IMG/VR virus record: IMGVR_UViG_3300018080_000502
Location: 1-27,718 of that record
DNA: 27,718 bases
Source of the DNA: a virus
Direction: 5' to 3' (one strand)
In this document: one piece after another, positions 14,997 through 21,527 of the stretch
How positions within the stretch are numbered: position 1 is the stretch's first letter
Layout of the letters: each line of letters starts with the position of its first letter
Made by a program: the position numbers and the translations under genes
Notes under the pieces: generated by a model
Seen by the model: only the letters and a program-made list of their open reading frames with translations
The model's database searches: none
Told to the model about the DNA's origin: nothing

Positions 14997-16832
14997 ATGG
15001 CTACGAGGAAAGATAGTAGGCGTACGGGTCTTTGGCCGTTAGCCTACATGGGAGTAGAGCCAGTATCTCCTCCATTGTTGTTAACTGATAATCGTGCTCC
15101 TACTGTTAACGATTATAAAAACTTTAATGTTGGTACCTGGTGGATAAATAGAGCTACAGCTCCATCTGAAGAAGTATGGATCTTGGTTAATAAAGATGCA
15201 AATGTTGCAAGATGGATTCAGTTTGCAACAGGACTTGGCCTAAGAACATTAACTGGTGATGTCGGTGCAGCAGTGCCTGGTGATCCCGTTGGTCAAAATA
15301 TCGATATTAATGCTGCTGGTGGCACGCCATATGAGTTTGTTGGTTATCCAGCTTCGTACGCTCTAGAGCTAAGGGATGATGGTACGATCGCTTATGATTA
15401 TGATTGCGATGTTGGTACAGCTACTCCAGCTGCTAATATTCTTGAGGTCCTAGGTGGAACTCGATGTTCCACTACAGGGGCTGGCAATGTTATAACGATC
15501 GATGTTGATGCTAGCAACCTTGCAGATTCATTTATAACAGATGCAGGCACTGCTATTCCAAATGCCGCTGGCGAGTTGAATGTTTTAGGTGGCACTCGAT
15601 GCTCCACTACGGGTGCTGGCAACACTGTTACTGTCAATGTTGATGTAAGCAACTTAGCAGCTTCATTTGTAACAGATGCGGGAACTGCGACACCTGATGC
15701 GTTAGGTGTATTGAATGATCTAGGTGGTGAGCTGATTAATACCGCAGGAGCTGGTAATACTGTTACTACAAATTTAGATCGCGGAACTGATGGTCAGGTC
15801 ATTATAGGCGCAACTGGGTTGCCAAGTGCTTATGCGAATATTACTTCCGCTGGCGCAACTATAACTATAACCAACGGCCCCAACACAATTAATCTAGAAT
15901 CTGCCGCAACCGGTGGGGGCACAAAGATTACAACATTTACTTCATCTGGAACATGGACCAAGGACGCCAATGCTCAAAACATAGAGTTTTATGTGTGGAA
16001 TGGTGGTTCTGGAGGAGGCTCTGGTCGTCGTGGCGCATCAACAGCTGCGGGCGGAGGATCTGGAGGTTCAGTTGGTGGCAACTATTTTTTTGTTGGTCCT
16101 GCTGATAGATTTCCTGCGTCTGCCTCTGTAGTTGTCGGGTCTGGAGGTGCTGGCGGAGTATTGCAGACTGTTGATAATACGGATGGAAACTCTGGTAGCA
16201 TTGCTACTTATACGACATTTTTGTTTGTAGATTTTCCACCGGCCAATGGACCTCTAGGAGGAACTGGGGGCGACTTTAATGGTGCTACATCAACTGCTCC
16301 AATTCGAGGCCCAAGATATAATCAGTGGAATAGTTCTCGAGGTACCTCTGCCAATGAGATTGGACCTAAGTCAGGAAACGGTGGTGTAGCAGCGGGAGGT
16401 ACCGCAAATCATCTTGGAACAGATTTTTCTAGCACTGGTGGTCCGTGTAGATATAATTTTGCTGGCGCTGCTGGAGGTGGCGCTGGAGCTGACGCTGTAA
16501 CTGAGCGTCAAGGAGGAGCAGGAAGCGATATAGTTACCACATCTGGCACCGTTCAAATATATGCTCCAGCTGCAGGAGGTCTTGAATCTACCGGTATAGA
16601 TGGAGCAGATGGCGCAGATGCATCTTCTATTTCTCTTGGTATACCTTGTGGGGGCCTAGGTGGTGGAGGCGGAGGCGGCCAATCTGTTGGGGGTGTTGCG
16701 GGTGATGGTGGCGATGGCGGAGCTCCTGGGGGTGCCGGCGGCGGAGGAGGTGGCAGCCTCAATGGTACTAACTCTGGAGCTGGCGGACCTGGTGGTCGCG
16801 GTGAAGTCGTTATAATTGAATACCTGGGATAA
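14997..16832 (+). CDS. Tail fibre with glycine-rich adhesin end
   Basis: A 611-aa protein. Residues about 25-80 are an anchor like that of the 838-aa fibre (DNRAPTVNDYKNFNVGTWWI, then VWILVNKDANVARWIQ). Residues 110-300 carry repeats also found in the other fibres: TDAGTAIPNAAGELNVLGGT, STTGAGNTVTVNVD, and GTDGQVIIGATG. From about 310 comes a motif typical of glycine-rich phage tail proteins (TFTSSGTWTKDANAQ). The last 280 residues are full of glycine runs, a polyglycine-type adhesin comparable in style to short receptor-binding adhesins of T-even phages. It probably contacts the host surface. Its start has been rebuilt by an insertion just upstream. Confidence 0.78.
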   Translation: MATRKDSRRTGLWPLAYMGVEPVSPPLLLTDNRAPTVNDYKNFNVGTWWINRATAPSEEVWILVNKDANVARWIQFATGLGLRTLTGDVGAAVPGDPVGQNIDINAAGGTPYEFVGYPASYALELRDDGTIAYDYDCDVGTATPAANILEVLGGTRCSTTGAGNVITIDVDASNLADSFITDAGTAIPNAAGELNVLGGTRCSTTGAGNTVTVNVDVSNLAASFVTDAGTATPDALGVLNDLGGELINTAGAGNTVTTNLDRGTDGQVIIGATGLPSAYANITSAGATITITNGPNTINLESAATGGGTKITTFTSSGTWTKDANAQNIEFYVWNGGSGGGSGRRGASTAAGGGSGGSVGGNYFFVGPADRFPASASVVVGSGGAGGVLQTVDNTDGNSGSIATYTTFLFVDFPPANGPLGGTGGDFNGATSTAPIRGPRYNQWNSSRGTSANEIGPKSGNGGVAAGGTANHLGTDFSSTGGPCRYNFAGAAGGGAGADAVTERQGGAGSDIVTTSGTVQIYAPAAGGLESTGIDGADGADASSISLGIPCGGLGGGGGGGQSVGGVAGDGGDGGAPGGAGGGGGGSLNGTNSGAGGPGGRGEVVIIEYLG

Positions 16833-16840
16833 GCACATGT

Positions 16841-16904
16841 CCCTTCGACAGGCTCCCGCCGACGCTAAAGCTATGGCGGACAGGCAGGATGATCGGGTTA
16901 AGGA
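16841..16904. repeat. REP-like element, copy 2, with a second palindrome nested inside
   Basis: The outer element (CCCTTCGACAGGCT, resumed as AGGATGATCGGG) matches copy 1 at 14950. It is split by a hairpin element: CCGCC, GACGCTAAAGCTAT, GGCGG, with arms CCGCC/GGCGG and GCT/AGC. The hexamer ACAGGC occurs at both junctions (16848-16853 and 16880-16885), as a target-site duplication would. It lies nine bases after the fibre stop and provides AAGGAATA as ribosome site of the next gene. Confidence 0.65.
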
Positions 16905-16911
16905 ATAAGTT

Positions 16912-17130
16912 ATGAATGAATTTGAATTTGATATTAAAGAAAATAGATGGGCCCAAGTTAATGACAGGCATGAAGTGGTTAATGTCATTGAATGGGATGG
17001 TAAGACGGAGATTAAAGGTTTTCCACCTAAAGGCCACTCACTTATTAAGTGTAGCAAGTTTGTTGGCATTGGAGATACGTATGCTCCACTAGAAAATGCT
17101 TTTATTAAGGGAAAAATTCTGTTAAAATGA
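16912..17130 (+). CDS. Small conserved phage protein after the fibre gene
   Basis: A 72-aa protein: MNEFEFDIKENRWAQVNDRH, then EVVNVIEWDGKTEIKGFPP and FVGIGDTYAPLENAF. The 'W....V.NVIEWDG....P' and 'VGIGDTY' stretches are a pattern I know from short proteins encoded next to phage tail fibres, with no clear function; an assembly helper is one possibility. There is no membrane segment. It is the last gene of the plus-strand tail block, followed by a hairpin shared with the converging recombination operon. Confidence 0.65.
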   Translation: MNEFEFDIKENRWAQVNDRHEVVNVIEWDGKTEIKGFPPKGHSLIKCSKFVGIGDTYAPLENAFIKGKILLK

Positions 17131-17145
17131 GACCACTCGTTTCAT

Positions 17146-17171
17146 AAAAGCAGGGGACCTATTGGTCCCCT
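17146..17171 (-). terminator. Hairpin terminator between tail block and recombination operon
   Basis: AGGGGACC and GGTCCCCT form an 8-bp stem around TATT. The T-tract (GCTTTTAT) follows on the minus strand, so it ends the recombination operon whose last stop is at 17207. A second 6-bp hairpin (CTTCAC/GTGAAG, 17181-17196) lies between. On the plus strand only an A-tract precedes the stem. Confidence 0.65.
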
Positions 17172-17206
17172 CAGCAGTATCTTCACCATTGTGAAGGAGT
17201 ATTATC

Positions 17207-17563
17207 TTAATCTGTGCTCCACTCACTTCTATGTTTGTCTTTGTGTTTATTGTATACGTCAAGTGCTTCCTTGAGTGTTTCTACCTTTTCATACTCTTCT
17301 CGAAAATCGCCGTTTAAGACGTAGTGATCACAGCCTGGCTGGTTTTCATCGTCTGGAATTGTGGCAAGAGATGTTTCTTTGCCTGCTCCAGCCGCCCATG
17401 CTGGCAAAAGGTTGGTGTATGGATTATAAGATATGTAGAAATGTTCACCAGTGTTCTTGTCTTTTTTTCTCATTACGACGTTCAGTTCTCCGTCTACCCA
17501 TTCATCAAATACAACTTCTGGATCGCTTTCGTCGTACATTGTTTTTGGTTTCTTATTTTCCAT
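17207..17563 (-). CDS. Uncharacterised early protein, last gene of recombination operon
   Basis: A 118-aa acidic protein: MENKKPKTMYDESDPEVVFD, then EWVDGELNVVMRKKDKNTGE and HFYISYNPYTNLLP. It has a beta-rich centre with many aromatic residues and a charged helical C-terminus. There is no membrane segment and no family that I recognise. Its start overlaps the ERF stop by 11 bases (ATGGAAAATAA), so it is translated by coupling. An accessory role in recombination or replication is suggested only by position. Confidence 0.65.
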   Translation of the reverse strand: MENKKPKTMYDESDPEVVFDEWVDGELNVVMRKKDKNTGEHFYISYNPYTNLLPAWAAGAGKETSLATIPDDENQPGCDHYVLNGDFREEYEKVETLKEALDVYNKHKDKHRSEWSTD

Positions 17564-18305
17564 CTCGTTTTCTCACAATTTCTCTTATTCTTTTTATTGA
17601 CGGTAAGAATTTTGACTTCGGCATATCAGAGAGCGACTGTATCTTCATTTTTTCTAGAATTTCCTCTGCAAGATCGGTATGTGACTTGAGCTCATATCTA
17701 AGTTCTTCTAGTTGCTCCTTGGTTATTGTTTCATATGATTGCTCTTTTGGATTGTATTTGTGGTTTAACCCTGTTCCCTTGTTGAAGTTCTCTCTGTGTT
17801 CGTGTACTGCCACCTCACCATCATCATCTTCATCGGATGCTACGACGCCCACGAGGGAGCCATAAGCGTATCTCTTTAGGTACGTGATGTAACTCCCCAT
17901 TGATTGGACGTCGTTTTTCGGAGGTACTATACGCATTCGTGACTCTATCCATTGGCCACTGCTGTGTAATAGTATCGTATTTAATATATTTTGGCCTTCT
18001 TCGTTTTGTACTACTTGTTGTATAACTGAGAGACCATTTTTAGATAGAGCTGGCCTTGAGACCCGTATCATCTCAGCAAGGTCCGCATAACGCGATTTAA
18101 AATATGGGTTCTCTTTCGTAAGGCCAGCAATTTTGATCTCAGACTGAGCTTTTGCTATCGCCGCACATAGATCCTTAATTTCCTTAGATCGTGCGGGAGC
18201 GACTAATTTTGGCGGCTTCTCGTCTTTTTTATCCGCAAGCTTGGACACCTGTGCTGAAAGTTTGGCGAGCGCTTCAAGTATTGTGACTAAATCTTTATTT
18301 TCCAT
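17553..18305 (-). CDS. erf: ERF-family single-strand annealing recombinase
   Basis: A 250-aa protein with the ERF core at about residues 40-170: IAKAQSEIKIAGLTKENPYF, then KSRYADLAEMIRVSRPALSK, NGLSVIQQVV, HSSGQWIES and GSYITYLKRYAYGSLVGVVA. An acidic DEDDDGE ends the core. This family anneals complementary single strands and is used by phages for genome circularisation and recombination. The first 35 residues are a helical, lysine-rich extension, and the C-terminus (about 180-250) is charged and helical, as is usual for this family. The start ATG has AAGGGA upstream and overlaps the previous stop by 11 bases. It is the central gene of the minus-strand early operon. Confidence 0.93.
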   Translation of the reverse strand: MENKDLVTILEALAKLSAQVSKLADKKDEKPPKLVAPARSKEIKDLCAAIAKAQSEIKIAGLTKENPYFKSRYADLAEMIRVSRPALSKNGLSVIQQVVQNEEGQNILNTILLHSSGQWIESRMRIVPPKNDVQSMGSYITYLKRYAYGSLVGVVASDEDDDGEVAVHEHRENFNKGTGLNHKYNPKEQSYETITKEQLEELRYELKSHTDLAEEILEKMKIQSLSDMPKSKFLPSIKRIREIVRKRDGK

Positions 18306-18651
18306 TAATTTCCCTTTTGGTTTTCTGGAGAATACTAGCTAAGTGTGGAAACTCTTTTTGGTTACTCCCAACATAGAGTGCAAAAATTGGCCAGAACTGA
18401 CCTACAACTGAATCACAATCTACCTTTTTGTTCTCTAAAATTGGTAGCAGATTTAACATTGCAGCTTTTATATTGTGTTCTGATTCCGAAAAGGCCTTCT
18501 TTAGATTTTTTCTTTCGGCTTCATCTAGGCTATTAGCATGAGCATCTTTATAAAGGGCAATTGAGGCGATCGCGCATACTCCATGCAATAAGTAACTTAT
18601 TGAATCCTGAATAATTTCTCCAACATCTTCTATTGTAGATTTATTTTTCAT
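18295..18651 (-). CDS. Uncharacterised early protein upstream of ERF
   Basis: A 118-aa protein. I chose ATG 18651 (MKNKSTIEDVGEIIQDSISY) because it overlaps the previous stop by 11 bases, as do the two following junctions; a longer frame to 18720 would run deep into the upstream gene. It is helical, with LLHGVCAIASIALYKDAHAN and AAMLNLLPILENKK; LHGVCAIASIAL is hydrophobic but too short and mixed for a confident membrane call. No family is recognised. Position suggests a recombination or host-takeover accessory. Confidence 0.6.
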   Translation of the reverse strand: MKNKSTIEDVGEIIQDSISYLLHGVCAIASIALYKDAHANSLDEAERKNLKKAFSESEHNIKAAMLNLLPILENKKVDCDSVVGQFWPIFALYVGSNQKEFPHLASILQKTKREINGK

Positions 18652-18874
18652 CTTTATACCCCAATAATGCATCAAATAATTCTGCCTTCTCTGGATGCTG
18701 AGCCTTGATGAGCGACTCAACTGGTTTTAATTCGTGAAGGATTGCGCTCATCTCTTGGTGTGTTTTTTCTAGTCTCTTAGCCTGTTCTTTTGCTTTCTTG
18801 CCGAGAAATGAGAATGCGTTCATCTTTTCATCGATTAGCTTTTGTAGGTCTACCGCTAGTTTTTCTATAGACAT
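18641..18874 (-). CDS. Small helical early protein
   Basis: A 77-aa, highly charged, coiled-coil-like protein: MSIEKLAVDLQKLIDEKMNA, then KKAKEQAKRLEKTHQEMSAI. GGAG lies upstream of its ATG. It starts one base after the stop of the first operon gene and overlaps the next start by 11 bases. No family is recognised. Confidence 0.65.
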   Translation of the reverse strand: MSIEKLAVDLQKLIDEKMNAFSFLGKKAKEQAKRLEKTHQEMSAILHELKPVESLIKAQHPEKAELFDALLGYKDEK

Positions 18875-18875
18875 T

Positions 18876-19283
18876 TTATACTCCTGCTTTCATGGTTGCC
18901 GCATCGAAGTTCTTAAGTGTTACAAATACTTCTATTTCTTTAAACAAATACTTCTCTTGTATCTTTAATATTTCTTCATCACACACAAGTCTTTGCTCGT
19001 GTTTTTTGAAAGTTTCTAGAGATGACTTAATCTCGTTTAGCTTTATGTCGGCATTTTTCTTTTTTTCAAGTTCAACTCGGCGTCGTTCTGCGTTTGAGAA
19101 TTTAACTTTTGATACTTCAGCTGAAGCTCGTTGAACTTCGTATTCAAACTCTACTTTTATTGTGTGTGTTCTATCGTGCAAATTTGCCTCTGTGTTTACG
19201 ATTTGCTCTCTGATGATACGCAGCTCAGCCTTGAGCTTTTCTCGTTTATAGCGCAGATTTTTGAGCTTGTCTGCATAGACCAT
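18876..19283 (-). CDS. Coiled-coil early protein, first gene of recombination operon
   Basis: A 135-aa protein with Shine-Dalgarno AGGAG. It is lysine/glutamate-rich and almost wholly helical: MVYADKLKNLRYKREKLKAE, then SNAERRRVELEKKKNADIKL and DEEILKIQEKYLFKEIEVFV. The long coiled coil resembles small helper or nuclease-inhibitor-type proteins encoded beside phage recombinases, but I cannot assign a function. It lies directly behind the strong minus-strand promoter at 19327-19355, with a leader of about 35 bases. Confidence 0.65.
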   Translation of the reverse strand: MVYADKLKNLRYKREKLKAELRIIREQIVNTEANLHDRTHTIKVEFEYEVQRASAEVSKVKFSNAERRRVELEKKKNADIKLNEIKSSLETFKKHEQRLVCDEEILKIQEKYLFKEIEVFVTLKNFDAATMKAGV

Positions 19284-19326
19284 AATAATACTCCTATATG
19301 TGTGTTATACTACTGACTTCTCCACC

Positions 19327-19355
19327 ATCATAACACTAACAATATACAATGTCAA
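19327..19355 (-). promoter_or_regulatory. Strong sigma-70 promoter of the recombination operon
   Basis: On the minus strand TTGACA (19355-19350) and TATGAT (19332-19327) are separated by exactly 17 bp, with GTGT before the -10. Five of six -10 bases match consensus. Transcription would begin near 19320, about 37 bases before the first start codon. Confidence 0.85.
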
Positions 19356-19377
19356 GGGGATAATATATATTTATTGC

Positions 19378-19406
19378 TTGACATTCGAAAAGGCCTGTGA
19401 TAGGGT
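19378..19406 (+). promoter_or_regulatory. Divergent promoter towards the replication-type gene
   Basis: Perfect TTGACA (19378-19383), 17-bp spacer, then TAGGGT (19401-19406), a weak -10 with TGTGA before it. It lies back to back with the leftward promoter, 22 bp between the two -35 boxes. The heptamer GCTTGAC recurs at about 19420, giving a second partial -35. It would produce a leader of about 285 bases before 19698. Confidence 0.55.
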
Positions 19407-19495
19407 ATATGCGAGATTTGCTTGACTACAGTTCCTTCTTAGCTCAAATTTGAAATTGTTAGTTAGGGCAACAAAACTCTCCTTTTTTTAGTTTT

Positions 19496-19536
19496 CGCCT
19501 GGTGTGGTGTGGTATCTCCATGCTAGGCGTTTTATT
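19496..19536 (+). terminator. Possible attenuator in the leader of the replication gene
   Basis: CGCCT and AGGCG pair across a 24-base loop that can fold further (TGG/CCA), followed directly by TTTTATT. The stem is short, so only a weak or conditional terminator is supported. It lies between the rightward promoter and the gene at 19698. The 19284-19697 gap holds no convincing gene; its other content is the divergent promoters and the minus-strand terminator below. Confidence 0.35.
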
Positions 19537-19540
19537 GCAT

Positions 19541-19640
19541 AAAAAAAGAGAGCACTTTCGTGCCCCCCTAGAATCTTTTTGATTTTTTACGTATAATTTT
19601 TCCATATATTGACATCTCGGGATTGGATTAGAATTGAAAA
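19541..19640 (-). ncRNA. Candidate small antisense RNA ending at a strong terminator
   Basis: On the minus strand GGGGGCAC, loop GAAA, GTGCTCTC (G-U pairs included) forms an 8-bp stem followed by seven T: a textbook intrinsic terminator ending at 19541. No gene upstream needs it. About 100 bases before lies TTGATT-17 bp-TATTGT (19675-19647), a moderate promoter. Together they would make an RNA of about 100 bases complementary to the leader of the replication-type gene, like lambda OOP or plasmid copy-control RNAs. The terminator is solid; the RNA is inferred. Confidence 0.45.
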
Positions 19641-19697
19641 ACCAACACAATAGAAAAAGTTTTTTCAAAAATCAAAAAACATAACACAAGGACTATA

Positions 19698-20249
19698 ATG
19701 CCACAAAGCTCACAAACATGTCAAGAAAAAGTTTCAAAAAAAGAAACATTTCTTTTTAATCATCTTAACCAAGAGTTTTGGAAATTTAGAAAGTTTTTCA
19801 GAAAGAAATCGGATAGTTACATTTTAACCCTTATAGGTTTGCTTTATTATAGGGGCAAAAACAAGGTTTGCTATCCCTCAGTTCCTACTCTAGCCAATCT
19901 TATCGGCGTGTGTGACAGAACAGTTCAAAGATCCATTGATGAAATAGAGGCTGATGGATTGGTTGCAGTTTACAACCCCTACAAGGAGGGTAAGTGCTAC
20001 AGGCCCAATTCCTATCTGCTCTCTCAGGTATTTAATCTTACACGTGTGCAGAAAAAAATTTTTTCCACCCTAAAATCTTCTCTATCTGAGTATGTCACCC
20101 TATTAAAAGATTCTCTCTTATCTCTTTATAGAAATATGATACAGATACTTGTTTCTAATATAAGATACTCTTACTTAGAAAAGAGAAAGATACTAAGGGT
20201 CAAAAACGTCCGAACGAATCTTTCTGATAGAAACAAGCATCCGACCTAA
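19698..20249 (+). CDS. Winged-helix (HTH_36-type) replication-initiator-like protein
   Basis: A 183-aa protein starting MPQSSQTCQEKVSKKETFLF. The core at about 45-115 is a winged helix as in phage and plasmid replication initiators: ILTLIGLLYYRGKNKVCYPS, then VPTLANLIGVCDRTVQRSID, EIEADGLVAVYN and YRPNSYLL. The C-terminus (about 120-183) is basic and helical without further motif. Full DnaD-type or helicase-loader parts are absent, so it may act as initiator or as a regulator. Shine-Dalgarno AAGGA lies six bases before ATG. It stands alone after a long AT-rich leader with a possible antisense RNA and before two inverted repeats, a setting suited to replication control. Confidence 0.65.
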   Translation: MPQSSQTCQEKVSKKETFLFNHLNQEFWKFRKFFRKKSDSYILTLIGLLYYRGKNKVCYPSVPTLANLIGVCDRTVQRSIDEIEADGLVAVYNPYKEGKCYRPNSYLLSQVFNLTRVQKKIFSTLKSSLSEYVTLLKDSLLSLYRNMIQILVSNIRYSYLEKRKILRVKNVRTNLSDRNKHPT

Positions 20250-20298
20250 AAAATTAAAAAAGATTCAAAAAGAAATGTCCTGCGCTAGAATCAAAAAA

Positions 20299-20362
20299 GC
20301 CATAGAGAAGCTTTATCTTTAAGCAATTCTATGGCATACTAATTACGATAGAATAATTAGTA
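20299..20362. repeat. Two consecutive inverted repeats between replication gene and next gene
   Basis: GCCATAGA (20299) pairs with TCTATGGC (20328), with an inner GCTT/AAGC stem. Immediately after, TACTAATTA (20337) pairs with TAATTAGTA (20354). Both are perfect 8- and 9-bp stems in AT-rich DNA. The 140-bp gap otherwise holds no gene. They could be an origin of replication, an operator or mRNA hairpins; no T-tract follows the first stem. Confidence 0.45.
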
Positions 20363-20389
20363 ACCATATCTTATAAGAAAGCTTCAAAT

Positions 20390-21109
20390 ATGCCAATCAA
20401 AATATCCCGTGTCATAGAAACAAAGCTTCGCTTTTTAAAGTTAAATCGTGCTGGAAAAATAAGACTTTGTGTATTTTCAGATAAGATTCTTTACAAGGCT
20501 CTCTCTCTTTTTCAGAGAAATTTTGACACAATCCCAGAAAACCCATTCAACACATATTTCACTTTATGTCTTTTAGAAGCACAACGATTGCAGTTAGAGG
20601 CAGATTGGAACGCGATGGATGACTTTCCCAACTTTGATCAAGATGGTCCAGTTACCCTTGAAGATGAGTTATTCGACATGAAGCTTTGCCATAAAATCAT
20701 GCACGACTGGCAACAAAAAAAGATGCGGCCAAAGGCAAAGCAATTTCCATTGGTTAATAGCAGGCAGCCGAGAGGTCAATATTCTCCTACTTTTAGCCAG
20801 GGACTAACATACTGGAAATATGGCAAAGAGTATCCATATCCGGATCAAGCAATAGATGAAAACACAAATCCCACCAAAAAAGATCCAAATTGGACACCTC
20901 CGCTTCCGCAAGATCACCCATCAAGGCTCGAGCTCAACCAGGAAGAAGAGCTCAAAAAAGCAATAAGAAGTGGTGGAATGAGCAAGAAGGGGCTAGCGCT
21001 TCTTCGGGAAACATTTGCGCAAACAAAGCCACAATTAATTCCAATAATTGACGCTTATATTTCAGGAGAGGCAACTCCGGACGATTCTCAGGCTGATATT
21101 CCATTTTAG
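20390..21109 (+). CDS. Uncharacterised protein with SSB-like C-terminal tip
   Basis: A 239-aa protein: MPIKISRVIETKLRFLKLNR, then LFQRNFDTIPENPFNTYFTL and CLLEAQRLQLEADWNAMDDF. The N-terminal half is helical, the middle is Pro/Gln/Tyr-rich and probably disordered, and the end is SQADIPF after an acidic stretch. A final D-I-P-F/acidic tip is the protein-docking tail of single-strand DNA-binding proteins, but no OB-fold pattern is visible here. Weak ribosome site (AAGAAAG). Position between the initiator-like and RusA-like genes suggests a replication or repair role. Confidence 0.6.
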   Translation: MPIKISRVIETKLRFLKLNRAGKIRLCVFSDKILYKALSLFQRNFDTIPENPFNTYFTLCLLEAQRLQLEADWNAMDDFPNFDQDGPVTLEDELFDMKLCHKIMHDWQQKKMRPKAKQFPLVNSRQPRGQYSPTFSQGLTYWKYGKEYPYPDQAIDENTNPTKKDPNWTPPLPQDHPSRLELNQEEELKKAIRSGGMSKKGLALLRETFAQTKPQLIPIIDAYISGEATPDDSQADIPF

Positions 21110-21173
21110 CCTGATCAGGTATATCATAGGTGTAGCAAGTAGTCATAGTATAACTGTAGTTCAAAGGAGCGCT

Positions 21174-21527
21174 ATGGCACAAAAAACCTATATATATACA
21201 ATTCAAGGTGAACCGCCAGCATATGCCAAAGTAGTAGATACAGAGCCCAGAATCTGGGACCATTACAAACAAGCTAAATTCAATTACCTACAGACCCTCC
21301 GCAACCAACATAACTGCCGACAATTCGTCGACGGACCAATAAAAATAGAAGCAACATTCTTTACAAAACCATCCAATCACTCAAAGATGATCAATATGTT
21401 CTGCTTTTTGAACCAGGCCATCCGTGGTATCATCTGTAGAAAAGATTGTGAAGTGAAAGGAGTCAACTTGAAACAAGTAAGCGACTATAAGCCACGTACC
21501 GAAATTAAAATAATGAGACTATCATGA
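21174..21527 (+). CDS. rusA: RusA-like Holliday-junction resolvase family protein, degenerate active site
   Basis: A 117-aa protein; ATG 21174 has AAAGGAG seven bases upstream. The family shape is clear: an opening strand with YTIQGEPPAYAKV, a central FTKPSNHSKMINMFCFLNQA, then IRGIICRKDCEV, and a closing YKPRTEIKI. In active RusA the central part reads 'KPD.DN..K...D.L', with two catalytic aspartates; here that position reads KPSNHSK, and only the later acidic position (RKDCEV) is kept. It may be inactive, may use other residues, or may belong to a sister subfamily. Resolvases of this type process branched phage DNA before packaging, which fits the terminase genes next to it (ATGA overlap). 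Confidence 0.65.
   Translation: MAQKTYIYTIQGEPPAYAKVVDTEPRIWDHYKQAKFNYLQTLRNQHNCRQFVDGPIKIEATFFTKPSNHSKMINMFCFLNQAIRGIICRKDCEVKGVNLKQVSDYKPRTEIKIMRLS

Noticed and set aside
16553-16762. Proline-rich minus-strand frame
   Set aside because: It is the complement of the glycine-rich end of the fibre gene.
17275-17865. Plus-strand frames of up to 196 codons
   Set aside because: They lie antisense to the ERF operon, are Ser/Phe/Cys-rich and lack ribosome sites.
19459-19668. Minus-strand open frame of 69 codons in the control region
   Set aside because: It begins with TTG, has no ribosome site, and contains a strong intrinsic terminator in its middle.
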